Positions 11,324 through 28,007 of a stretch of DNA of 64,000 nucleotides are shown here, in pieces. Each line of letters begins with the position of its first letter. Position 1 is the stretch's first letter. Location: contig CAWGPR010000012.1 of assembly GCA_963824475.1 (NCBI GenBank), forward strand, positions 1,430,998 to 1,494,997, in the 5' to 3' direction. A program made the position numbers and the translations under genes. The notes under the pieces were generated by a model, which saw nothing but the letters and a program-made list of their open reading frames with translations, was not told the origin of the DNA and did no database searches. Source of the DNA: Roseiarcus sp963824475. GTDB taxonomy: Bacteria > Pseudomonadota > Alphaproteobacteria > Rhizobiales > Beijerinckiaceae.

Positions 11324-12589
11324 ATGAAACCGATGAAAGCGACACGCAGGGAGATCCTGGCTCTTGCGGCGATAGGCGCGCTCAGCGCGTGGCCGGCGAA
11401 CGCCGAGACCACAAGCCAGCCTGACGCGGCGCCGACCGGGTCAAATCCGGAGGACTTCGACCAGGTCTGGGAGCTCGTGCGCGACCGCTTCTACGACCCT
11501 CATCTCAATGGCCTCGACTGGCAGGACGAGGGCGCGCGCTTCCGCCCTCAAGCCGCATCCGCGCGCTCGCGAGAAGACGCGGCGGCCGTCATTAATGCGA
11601 TGCTGGCCAAGCTCGGCGCCTCGCACACCCGTTACTACACGCCGGACGATCCGGCCTATTACCAGCTCGCCGATATTTTCGCCGGCGCGCTCGAGCATCG
11701 CGGCCTCGATCGGGTGTTCCCGAGGGGGGACGTGTCCTATCCCGGTATTGGCGTGTTCACCGAGGGCGACGATCAGAGCCGCACCTTCGTAACCGGAGTG
11801 ATCGAGGGCGCGCCGGCGCATGGGGCCGGCGTTCTGGTCGGCGACGAAATCCTGTCGGCGGAGGACCGCCCGTTCCGGCCGGTCGACTCGTTCCGCGGCA
11901 GGGTCGGTGGTCCCGTGTCGCTCAAGATCCGCCGCGCGTCCGGCGCGACGCCGATCGCGATCAGCGTATCGCCGGCCGATCTTCACCCGAACGAGATGTT
12001 CCTGCGCGGCCTGAGAGACAGCGCGCGAGTCATCGCTGTGGACAAGGCGCGCATTGGGTATGTGCATGTCTGGTCCTATGCGAGCCGCAGGATTCAGTCC
12101 GCGCTCGAGGACCTGATGGCCGAGGGTCCGCTCAAGGACGCCGACGCGCTGGTCTTTGATCTGCGCGGCGGATGGGGCGGCGCACAGCCGCAATATCTCG
12201 ATTTGTTCAATCCGCGCGCGCCAACGATGGAGGTCAAGGACCGCAACGGCGAGATCGGCTTCATCGACGTCAAATGGCGCAAGCCCGTCGCTATGCTGAT
12301 CAATGAGGGCACGCGCAGCGGCAAGGAGGTGCTCGCGTACGGATTCAAGCAATACCGTCTCGGCGAGCTCATCGGCCATCGCACCGAAGGCGCGGTGCTG
12401 GCGGCGACCGCGTTCCTGATCGGCGACGACGGCCTGCTCCTGCTCGCGGTCGAGGACGTGCTGGTCGATGGCCAGCGCCTTGAGGGGGTCGGAGTCGAGC
12501 CGACGATCGAAGTCCCATTCGATTGGCGCTACGCGGCGGGCGGCGACCCGCAGCTCGACCGCGCGGTCCAAGTCCTCGCGCGGAGTTAA
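11324..12589 (+). CDS. Exported S41-family (C-terminal processing) peptidase-like protein
   Basis: 421 aa. The N-terminus has a Tat-like signal (TRREILALAAIGALS) with a probable cleavage after WPANA, so the protein is probably periplasmic. A Tsp/tricorn-type core follows: an N-terminal helical region with SHTRYY (about residue 105), a PDZ-like stretch (GVIEGAPAHGAGVLVGDEIL) and the protease domain with VFDLRGGWGG. The nucleophile candidate is Ser332 in GTRSGKE. The position of the catalytic Lys in CtpA/Prc aligns with Ala (TEGAVL), so any activity would need a tricorn-like arrangement. It is divergent from rpsL and convergent with rpoC. Substrate unknown. Confidence 0.8.
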   Translation: MKPMKATRREILALAAIGALSAWPANAETTSQPDAAPTGSNPEDFDQVWELVRDRFYDPHLNGLDWQDEGARFRPQAASARSREDAAAVINAMLAKLGASHTRYYTPDDPAYYQLADIFAGALEHRGLDRVFPRGDVSYPGIGVFTEGDDQSRTFVTGVIEGAPAHGAGVLVGDEILSAEDRPFRPVDSFRGRVGGPVSLKIRRASGATPIAISVSPADLHPNEMFLRGLRDSARVIAVDKARIGYVHVWSYASRRIQSALEDLMAEGPLKDADALVFDLRGGWGGAQPQYLDLFNPRAPTMEVKDRNGEIGFIDVKWRKPVAMLINEGTRSGKEVLAYGFKQYRLGELIGHRTEGAVLAATAFLIGDDGLLLLAVEDVLVDGQRLEGVGVEPTIEVPFDWRYAAGGDPQLDRAVQVLARS

Positions 12590-12668
12590 GACGAGGCGCA
12601 AGGCCCCGCTCGCGCGAGGCGCCTTGAGACATGAGGGGTAAGCACGCTCAAGCCCCCGAACACGACTC

Positions 12669-12704
12669 AAAAAAGAATAAACCCCGCCGGAGGCCGGCGG
12701 GGTT
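12669..12704 (-). terminator. Rho-independent terminator of the rplJL-rpoBC operon
   Basis: On the minus strand an 11-bp perfect stem (AACCCCGCCGG / CCGGCGGGGTT, loop CCT) is followed by TATTC and a run of T. It lies 30 bases past the rpoC stop. On the plus strand the hairpin has only a weak T-tract but may also stop transcription from the convergent S41 gene. Confidence 0.93.
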
Positions 12705-12734
12705 CATCTTCGATGTTGGTCGTTCGCCTTCGCG

Positions 12735-16998
<4,264 letters not shown>

Positions 16999-17133
16999 TG
17001 AGGTCTCCCGCGAAGTCCGGCCGCGAATCGCATCCGAACTCGCCTTGGTGGAACGGCGCTGCGGCGAACCAGCCGCGGTGCCAACGCCAAAAACATCGTC
17101 GCCCCGGTCAGCAGCCGAGCGCGACCCTAACGA

Positions 17134-21258
<4,125 letters not shown>

Positions 21259-21520
21259 GTCGCTCCTCTAAAGCTCGCTTGCCCGCCGTTCGCGATTCGT
21301 CGCGCGTCAGCGCGACGGACCTTAAGGCCGGTCTTCTTGGGACGCGTTGGCCCACGCCCCCTTCTCACTCAAACCTTCCCCCACGCGGCCTCAAAAGCTT
21401 TTGGCCGCCGATTGACGACGCTCACTCCCCAAACGTCTTGGAAACGCCGGAACGGCCCCTGGCGAATCGCCGGGGACCGTCCCTTTTGATCAATCGAGCC
21501 CCGCGTCAGCGGGTCGCCCA

Positions 21521-21901
21521 TTATTTGAGCTCGACTTTCGCCCCCGCCTTTTCCAGAGCGGCCTTGATCTTCTCGGCTTCTTCCTTGCCCACGCCTTCCT
21601 TGACCGGCTTCGGCGCGGCCTCGACCAGGTCCTTCGCCTCCTTGAGGCCAAGCGCCGTGATGGCGCGAACTTCCTTGATCACTTCGATCTTCTTGTCGCC
21701 GATCGCCGAGAGGACGACGGTAAACTCGGTCTGCTCCTCGACCGGGGCGGCGGCCGCGGCCCCGCCTGCCGGAGCGGCGGCGACCGCCACTGCGGCGGCG
21801 GCCGAGACGCCCCACTTGCTTTCCAGCAATTTGGCGAGCTCGGCGGCCTCCAGGACCGTAAGGCTCGAGAGTTCGTCGACGATTTTTTCCAGATTGGCCA
21901 T
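21521..21901 (-). CDS. rplL: 50S ribosomal protein L7/L12
   Basis: 126 aa, the multicopy stalk protein that recruits translation GTPases. Three parts are visible: the N-terminal dimerisation helices (LEKIVDELSSLTVLEAAELAKLLE), an Ala/Gly-rich hinge around residues 35-55, and the globular domain (EKTEFTVVLSAIGDKKIEVIK-type, KAALEKAGAKVELK at the end). It lies 51 bases downstream of rplJ. Confidence 0.97.
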   Translation of the reverse strand: MANLEKIVDELSSLTVLEAAELAKLLESKWGVSAAAAVAVAAAPAGGAAAAAPVEEQTEFTVVLSAIGDKKIEVIKEVRAITALGLKEAKDLVEAAPKPVKEGVGKEEAEKIKAALEKAGAKVELK

Positions 21902-21952
21902 TGATGGACCTCCTATATCTAGTGCGGTTCGAATGTTTGTGAAGAGCCTGCG

Positions 21953-22477
21953 TCAGGCTGCGTCTTTGGCGGCATAGGCCCCGACCACGCGCGCGAGCTT
22001 GGCGGCTGGCGCGGTAGCGAGCTGGGCGAGCTTGGTCGCGGGCGCCGTGATGAGCCCGAGCAGCTTGGCGCGCAGTTCGTCGAGGGACGGCAAGGTCGCG
22101 AGCGCCTTGACTCCGTTGACGTCGAGGGCCGTCTTGCCCATGGCGCCGCCCAGGAGCACGAATTTCTCGTGATCCTTGGCGAAAGCCACGGCGGCCTTGG
22201 CCGCCGCCACCGGATCGCTCGAATGAGCGATCAGGGTCGGCCCCTTGAGCAAGGGACCGATCGAGGCGACGTCCGTGCCTTGAAGAGCAATCTGGGCGAG
22301 CCGGTTCTTGGCGACCTGAACGTGCGCCCCCGCCTGCCGCATCTGCTTGCGCAGACGCTGCATCTGGGCGACCGTCAGGCCGGAATAATGCGCCACGACC
22401 ACGACCGACGTTTTCGAAAAAACGTCATGCAAGGCCGCGACGGCTTCCTTCTTTTCCGTTCTATCCACGGTGCTCAT
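21953..22477 (-). CDS. rplJ: 50S ribosomal protein L10
   Basis: 174 aa, stalk base protein that anchors L7/L12. Features are VVVVAHYSGLTVAQMQRLRK, AHVQVAKNRLAQIAL and the GPTLIAHSSDP segment. In E. coli L10 represses its own leader. In this genome rplK-rplA do not lie directly upstream: the next genes that way are on the other strand. Confidence 0.97.
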   Translation of the reverse strand: MSTVDRTEKKEAVAALHDVFSKTSVVVVAHYSGLTVAQMQRLRKQMRQAGAHVQVAKNRLAQIALQGTDVASIGPLLKGPTLIAHSSDPVAAAKAAVAFAKDHEKFVLLGGAMGKTALDVNGVKALATLPSLDELRAKLLGLITAPATKLAQLATAPAAKLARVVGAYAAKDAA

Positions 22478-23301
22478 CTCCGGTCGGCGGGCTTCAATTG
22501 CTCAAAACCCGCCTGTTGCACACGCCGCGATGCGCGATTCGGTCAGAATCGAACGCCGCAGCCACTTGCGCCTGTCCCCGGAGGCGGGCGAAACGCCCGG
22601 CGCCGGACAGAAGGTTCGAACCGCTTTCACCCGCCCTGGGAGCGCCGGGGGGGGGTGCAAAAACTCGGTCTTCCCCGTCTATGCTGGCTCCAAGGCCCCG
22701 ATGGGGCTTTAGGAATTAAGCGTGTCCCCTGAAGGGGTTACGCGCCGGCAGTCTCGGACAGAACATGGGCCGCGAAGACGCAAAGGCTTCACCCTTTCCG
22801 TCCTCCGGCCTTTCCGCCGCTCCCGCTTCGATCACCCGTCACCGGCTTGTGCTTCGCAGGGCGGTAGCCATGTTTGATCATTCGGGGTCGTCGCGCCATC
22901 TACCCCAAACCCCCCCATACCGCTTTTGCGCCGGCTTGCCAAGGGGGTCACGAAAAGTTTATGCGCGGCGCGTTCGGGTGGATTAACCGCTTCCGCAACA
23001 ACAATCAAATAAAGGATGGCGCGCTCCAGTCCTTTGTGGGCCGCTTTCACCCGCGCTCTCCAGTTCGAGGCGTCGGTCTTTCAGCCGGCGCCGTAGCCGC
23101 GAACGTGCGCGGGCGCCCGCCGCATGCAGACTTGCTGCTGCGATCGTTCGATGGTTCAGTTTCGAATTCGGCGACCGCGGGATTCGGTGGCGGGAGCGCC
23201 GCTGCGGGCGATTCCTGGGCCGCAGCGCCGGCGTGGATCGATCCCGTTGCGGCTCAGGGGGTGCATGGACGCGGGAGGTCCACAACAGGAGGGAACAGCA
23301 G
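22478..23301. other. Gene-free region with the putative rplJ leader
   Basis: 824 bases with no credible gene on either strand. The half near rplJ should carry the minus-strand promoter and leader. Small hairpins lie at 22692-22709 (AAGCCCC / GGGGCTT type) and 22726-22737 (CCCC-TGAA-GGGG). A run of nine G follows the GCGCC at 22648. An L10-binding kink-turn could not be drawn with confidence. The right half presumably holds the promoter for the small gene at 23302. Confidence 0.5.
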
Positions 23302-23550
23302 ATGAGGACAATCGATCGCCGCGGATTCGCGCGCGCCATTATGTTCGGGGCGGCTGCCGCCGCACTTGGCCTCGCCCCGGGCGCGGCGACGGCGATGCCG
23401 CTCGACGACCGCGTTCCCGGCGCCCTCGACGAATGGATCGAGAACACTCAAGCCTGGGTGGGCCCCCCTCCGCGCCGCCGCCCTCGTCGACGCGTCTGGC
23501 GATGCTGGTGGCATCGAGGACGACGCAACTGCGGCTGGCGTTGGGTGTGA
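23302..23550 (+). CDS. Small Tat-exported Arg/Trp/Cys-rich peptide (protamine-like family)
   Basis: 82 aa. The start is set by an AGGAGG ribosome-binding site ten bases upstream. The N-terminus is a twin-arginine signal (DRRGFARAIMFGAAAAALG), with likely cleavage near GAATA. The mature part has a short acidic segment (LDEWIENTQ) and then an extreme C-terminus with PPPRRRPRRR, two Cys and six Trp (RVWRCWWHRGRRNCGWRWV). Short proteins of this kind occur in Hyphomicrobiales and are sometimes labelled protamine-like. Two Cys suit a periplasmic disulfide. No function is established; nucleic-acid or envelope binding is only a guess. Confidence 0.75.
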   Translation: MRTIDRRGFARAIMFGAAAAALGLAPGAATAMPLDDRVPGALDEWIENTQAWVGPPPRRRPRRRVWRCWWHRGRRNCGWRWV

Positions 23551-23691
23551 TTTATTGCTGCATGGTGTATATACACCTTTGACCCAAGGCTAGCGTCGGC
23601 GGCGGCGTTGGGTCCTTTGCGGAGTTGCAGAAAAATGAGCCTAAGCGACTGAAAAGCTTGAGTCGCGGGTAAAACCGCACACCCTGATTTT

Positions 23692-23733
23692 CGGCCCCCC
23701 GGCAAGGAATGAACGACTCCTGCCGGGAGGCCG
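23692..23733. terminator. Bulged hairpin downstream of the small exported gene
   Basis: CGGCC-CCCCGGCAAGGA pairs with TCCTGCCGGGA-GGCCG around a 9-base loop, with one bulged base. It lies 140 bases past the small gene and 135 bases before the alcohol dehydrogenase. The trailing sequence TGTTTGG is a weak T-tract, so a terminator role is plausible but unproven. Confidence 0.5.
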
Positions 23734-23868
23734 TGTTTGGCTCCAGCTCCCCCGCGGGCCCCACAAAAATTATTGCCCCTCGCCTCAAGACTGCGCTTGA
23801 ACTCTTGGCCCCAGCGCGGGATTGAACCGCCTCATCCGAGTCGCGCCATTCCGCCGGGATTACCCCCC

Positions 23869-24951
23869 ATGAAAACGAAAGCCGCCGTCTGCCGCGCCTT
23901 CGGCGCGCCCTTGACCGTGGAGACGGTCGAACTCGCCGAGCCCGGGCCGGGCGAGGTCCTGATCCGGACCGCGGCCTGCGCGATCTGCCACAGCGACATT
24001 TTTTACGTCGATGGCGCCTGGGGCGGCGATTTGCCGGCGGTCTACGGCCACGAGGCGGCGGGGGTGATCGAGGCGGTCGGCCCGGGCGTGCGGCTGAAAG
24101 TCGGCGACCATGTCGCAGCGACGCTCATCCGCAATTGCGGCTTCTGCCCCGCCTGCACCGAGGGCGCGCCCGTCTTCTGCGAGGAAGTGTTCCCGCTCGA
24201 CCGCAAAACCCCGCTGCACGACAGCGCCGGCAAGCCGATCGTCCACGGCCTGCGCACCGGCGCCTTCGCCGAGCACATGGTCGTCGACCAGTCGCAGGCG
24301 GTCGCAATCCCGAACGACATGCCGCTCGACAGCGCCGCGCTCATCGCCTGCGGCGTGCTGACGGGGATGGGCGCGGTCGTCAACACAGCCGGCGTGAAAC
24401 CCGGCTCCAGCGTCGTCGTCATCGGCTGCGGCGGCGTCGGCCTCAATTCCATCCAGGGCGCGCGGCTCGCCGGCTGTTCGCCAATCATCGCCGTCGACGT
24501 CGAGCCGGCCAAGCTCGCCGCGGCGCGCGAATTCGGCGCAACCGAGACCATCAACGCCAAAAGCGAAGATGTCGCCGAGCGGGCGGCGGCGCTCAACGGG
24601 GGACGCAAGGCCGACTGGGTGTTCGTCACCGTCGGCGTCAAGGGCGCGGCCGAACAGGGCGTTTCGCTGATGAAGCGCAATGGCGCGACCGTGCTGGTCG
24701 GCATGCCGCCGTCGGGGGGCATGGCGACGATCGATCCCGGCTATCTGGCCGCCGACGGCCAAAGGATTCTCGGCTCCAAGATGGGCTCGGCCCGCCCCGC
24801 GATCGACGTGCCGATGATCGTCAAGCTCTACCGCGAGGGGCGCCTCAAGCTCGACCAATTGATCAGCGGGCGCTATCGGCTGGAGGCGATCAACGAGGCC
24901 CTGGCCTCGTCACGCTCCGGCGCGGCGCTGCGCAACGTCATCGTGTTCTAA
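23869..24951 (+). CDS. Zinc-dependent alcohol dehydrogenase (class III-like MDR)
   Basis: 360 aa from the ATG at 23869; an in-frame upstream extension looks non-coding. Catalytic Zn ligands are Cys in ACAICHSD (about residue 37), His in GHEAAG (about 60) and a later Cys in IACGVLTG. The structural Zn lobe is altered: only NCGFCPACTEGAPVFC is visible. The NAD(P) fold has VIGCGGVGLNSIQGA, followed by an acidic residue (VDVEPAKL), which favours NAD. The length and GFCPACTEGAPVFC match class III-like oxidoreductases. It is followed by a repeat and an enolase-superfamily gene in the same direction, suggesting a joint alcohol/sugar-acid catabolic role (inferred). Confidence 0.87.
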   Translation: MKTKAAVCRAFGAPLTVETVELAEPGPGEVLIRTAACAICHSDIFYVDGAWGGDLPAVYGHEAAGVIEAVGPGVRLKVGDHVAATLIRNCGFCPACTEGAPVFCEEVFPLDRKTPLHDSAGKPIVHGLRTGAFAEHMVVDQSQAVAIPNDMPLDSAALIACGVLTGMGAVVNTAGVKPGSSVVVIGCGGVGLNSIQGARLAGCSPIIAVDVEPAKLAAAREFGATETINAKSEDVAERAAALNGGRKADWVFVTVGVKGAAEQGVSLMKRNGATVLVGMPPSGGMATIDPGYLAADGQRILGSKMGSARPAIDVPMIVKLYREGRLKLDQLISGRYRLEAINEALASSRSGAALRNVIVF

Positions 24952-24956
24952 GAGCG

Positions 24957-25057
24957 CCCTCATCCGGCGCTTCGCGCCACCTTCTCCCAGAGGGCGAAGG
25001 GGGCCTTGCTGGAATAGTTAGCGCCCCCTCTCCCTCGGGGAGAGGGCAGGGTGAGGG
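24957..25057. repeat. Mosaic palindromic repeat, copy 1 (RIME-like)
   Basis: Two modules: CCCTCATCCGGCGCTTCGCG with CCACCTTCTCCC, then CCCCTCTCCC-TCGG-GGAGAGGG ending in GGTGAGGG. The same modules recur at 27907-27988, 37024-37138 (first module inverted) and, partly, at 48201-48235 and 38028-38050. It fills the spacer between the dehydrogenase and the enolase-superfamily gene. Confidence 0.85.
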
Positions 25058-25087
25058 CCAAGGACTGGGGCAAGAGGGGCAGACACC

Positions 25088-26299
25088 ATGAAAATCGCCG
25101 AGCTCAAGACCTTCGTCGTCGGCAATCCGCCGCCTGCCTTCGGCGGCCGCTACTTTCTCTTCCTCAAGCTCAAAACCGCCTGCGGAATCGAGGGCGTGGG
25201 CGAAGTCTACGCCGCAAGCTTCGCGCCCAAGGCGATTGTGGCGATGATCGAGGACGTGTTCGAGCGCCACGTCGACGGCGCCGACCCGTTCCGCATCGAA
25301 GCGCTATGGCGCAACGTCTATGGCCGCGGCTATTCGGGCCGGCCCGACATTTCGCTCATGGGCGTCCTGTCAGGCGTCGAGATGGCGCTGTGGGACATCG
25401 TCGGCAAGGCGGTCGGCAAGCCGATTTATGCGCTGCTCGGCGGCAAGGTGCACGAGCGGCTGCGCAGCTACACCTACCTCTATCCGGACGAGCCCGGCTC
25501 GCACGCCTATTCGGACAGCCCGGTCTATTCGAACCCGCACGCCGCGGCCGAGCGAGCGCTCAAATACATGGCGCAGGGCTTCAACGCGGTGAAATTCGAT
25601 CCGGCCGGGCCGTATTCGACCTTCGATCCGCGCCAGCCGAGCCTCGAGCGGCTCGAGCTTTGCGAAGCCTTCTTAAAGACGCTGCGGGAGGCGGTGGGAA
25701 CGAAATGCGATCTCCTGTTCGGCACCCACGGCCAGTTCACCGCCTCCGGCGCGCTGCGCCTGGCAAGGCGGCTCGAGCCTTATGAGCCGCTATGGTTCGA
25801 GGAGCCGACCCCGCCCGAGGCGCCGGAGGAGATGGCCAGGGTCGCCGCGCAGTGCCGAGTCCCGATCGCGACCGGCGAGCGGCTGACGACCAAGTACGAA
25901 TTCGCGCGCGTGCTCGAAACCGGCGCTGCCTCGATCCTGCAGATGAACTTGGGCCGGGTCGGGGGCATCCTGGAGGCGAAGAAGATCGCCGCGATGGCCG
26001 AGGCTCACTACGCGCAGATTGCGCCTCATCTCTATTGCGGGCCGATCGTCGGCGCGGCCAATATCCAGCTCGCCGCGTGCAGCCCGAATTTCCTCATCCT
26101 CGAGAGCATCGAGCGCTGGGACGGCTTCCACGCGCAGATTTTGAAGAAGCCGATCCGCTGGGGGGAGGGCTTCGTCATCCCGCCGGATGAGCCGGGCCTC
26201 GGGGTGGAACTGAACGAGCAAGTCGCCCTCGCCCATCCGTGGACCGGCAAGGACCTTCATCTCGTGCCGAGATTCGCGCCGGTCTGGGCGCCGGATTGA
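25088..26299 (+). CDS. Enolase-superfamily (mandelate racemase/muconate lactonizing) dehydratase-like enzyme
   Basis: 403 aa. The N-terminal capping domain includes RYFLFLKLKTACGIEGVGE and the LSGVEMALWDIVGKAVGKPI signature. In the barrel, candidate Mg ligands are Asp in KCDLLFGTHGQF, Glu in WFEEPTPPE and Glu in IATGERLTTK; APHLYCGPI supplies the acid/base His. The HGQF near the first ligand and the C-terminal WGEGFVIPP resemble sugar-acid dehydratases of the galactonate/mannonate group. A clean GAGGGGC ribosome-binding region precedes the ATG. It is co-oriented with the alcohol dehydrogenase upstream. The substrate cannot be set from sequence alone. Confidence 0.87.
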   Translation: MKIAELKTFVVGNPPPAFGGRYFLFLKLKTACGIEGVGEVYAASFAPKAIVAMIEDVFERHVDGADPFRIEALWRNVYGRGYSGRPDISLMGVLSGVEMALWDIVGKAVGKPIYALLGGKVHERLRSYTYLYPDEPGSHAYSDSPVYSNPHAAAERALKYMAQGFNAVKFDPAGPYSTFDPRQPSLERLELCEAFLKTLREAVGTKCDLLFGTHGQFTASGALRLARRLEPYEPLWFEEPTPPEAPEEMARVAAQCRVPIATGERLTTKYEFARVLETGAASILQMNLGRVGGILEAKKIAAMAEAHYAQIAPHLYCGPIVGAANIQLAACSPNFLILESIERWDGFHAQILKKPIRWGEGFVIPPDEPGLGVELNEQVALAHPWTGKDLHLVPRFAPVWAPD

Positions 26300-26304
26300 G
26301 GGGC

Positions 26305-27111
<807 letters not shown>

Positions 27112-27200
27112 CGGGGCCTCGGAGTCTTGTTGGCTCGCATGGCCTTAAGTCACGCAGCGCGTCAGCGCAACGCTGGCCGCCCGAACCGCCCAGCCAAGCG

Positions 27201-28007
27201 TCACGCCGCGTCATGAAAAATGACGCCGAGGGTGAACCGTTCGCCGCTTTTGATGCGGCTGACCCCATGGCGCAGGTTGACGCGATAGGTCCCGCGCACC
27301 CCCTGCACGGGGCGCTCGCGCACGGCGAAGATCACGCCGTCGCCCTGCGTGAGCGGCGGCACCTCGGCGCGCGACTGCATGCGCGGCCGCTGCTCGGTCA
27401 AGACGAACTCCCCGCCGATAAAGTCCCGCCCGGGCTCGGAGAGCAGGATCGCCACCTGCAGCGGAAAAAGATGCTCGCCGTACACGTCCTGATGCAGGCA
27501 ATTGTAGTCGCCGGGGCCATAGCGCAGCAGAAGCGGCGTCGGTCGCGTCTGACCCGCCTGATGGCAGCGCGCCCGGAAGGCTTCGTGCTCGGCGGGATAG
27601 CGGACGGAAACGCCCATCGCCTCGTTCCACCGATCCGCGATCGGCGCGAGCCTCGAATAGAAGCTGCGGCGAAGCGCGACGACCGGCTCAGGCAGCGGAT
27701 CGGCGAAATATTTGTACTCGCCCCGGCCAAAGCCGTGGGCCGCCATCACGATGCGCGAGCGGAAGCGCGCGGCGTCGGTATAGAGCGCTTGAAGCTCACG
27801 GCACGTCTCGCGCGAGATCAGTTTCGGCGCAACCGCGCAGCCATAGGCGTCAAGCTCACGCTCGATTCTCCGCCAGTCGAGCGCGTCGAGCGTGGCTGCC
27901 CCCTTGCCCTCATCCGGCGCTTCGCGCCACCTTCTCCCGGCGGGAGAAGGGCCCCCCTCTCCCTCGGGGAGAGGGGTTGGGGTGAGGGCCGGGGTGCGGG
28001 CCTGCAT
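27201..28007 (-). CDS. 2OG-Fe(II) oxygenase (DUF2086/alkylated-DNA repair type) with repeat-encoded N-terminus
   Basis: 268 aa. The core shows the iron ligands His and Asp in CLHQDVYGEHLFPLQV and a distal His in RVNLRHGVS, with FTLGVIFHDAA at the end. The Pfam family is annotated as oxidative demethylation of damaged DNA. The ATG at 28005-28007 shares a base with the ada stop (TGATG), so the gene is translationally coupled to ada. Residues about 6-33 (LTPTPLPEGEG...WREAPDEG) are encoded by palindromic repeat copy 2, and the conserved domain starts only after it. The repeat has therefore been captured as an N-terminal extension. Confidence 0.88.
   Translation of the reverse strand: MQARTPALTPTPLPEGEGGPSPAGRRWREAPDEGKGAATLDALDWRRIERELDAYGCAVAPKLISRETCRELQALYTDAARFRSRIVMAAHGFGRGEYKYFADPLPEPVVALRRSFYSRLAPIADRWNEAMGVSVRYPAEHEAFRARCHQAGQTRPTPLLLRYGPGDYNCLHQDVYGEHLFPLQVAILLSEPGRDFIGGEFVLTEQRPRMQSRAEVPPLTQGDGVIFAVRERPVQGVRGTYRVNLRHGVSRIKSGERFTLGVIFHDAA
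27907..27988. repeat. Mosaic palindromic repeat, copy 2 (inside coding sequence)
   Basis: Same two modules as 24957-25057 (CCCTCATCCGGCGCTTCGCG, CTTCTCCC/GGGAGAAGG, CCTCTCCC/GGGGAGAGGG, GGTGAGGG) with fewer spacer bases. It lies wholly inside the 5' end of the 2OG oxygenase gene and is read in frame without a stop. Confidence 0.9.

Noticed and set aside
22600..22625. Possible tRNA suggested by GGTTCGAACC
   Set aside because: No cloverleaf could be drawn around it; the motif is just a short palindrome.
22983..23447. 154-codon minus-strand frame opposite the small Tat gene
   Set aside because: No ribosome-binding site and composition of a shadow; the Tat peptide has the better evidence.
24957..25057. 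CRISPR-like array
   Set aside because: Repeats at this and other sites are palindromic and dispersed, with no regular spacers; no cas genes are present.
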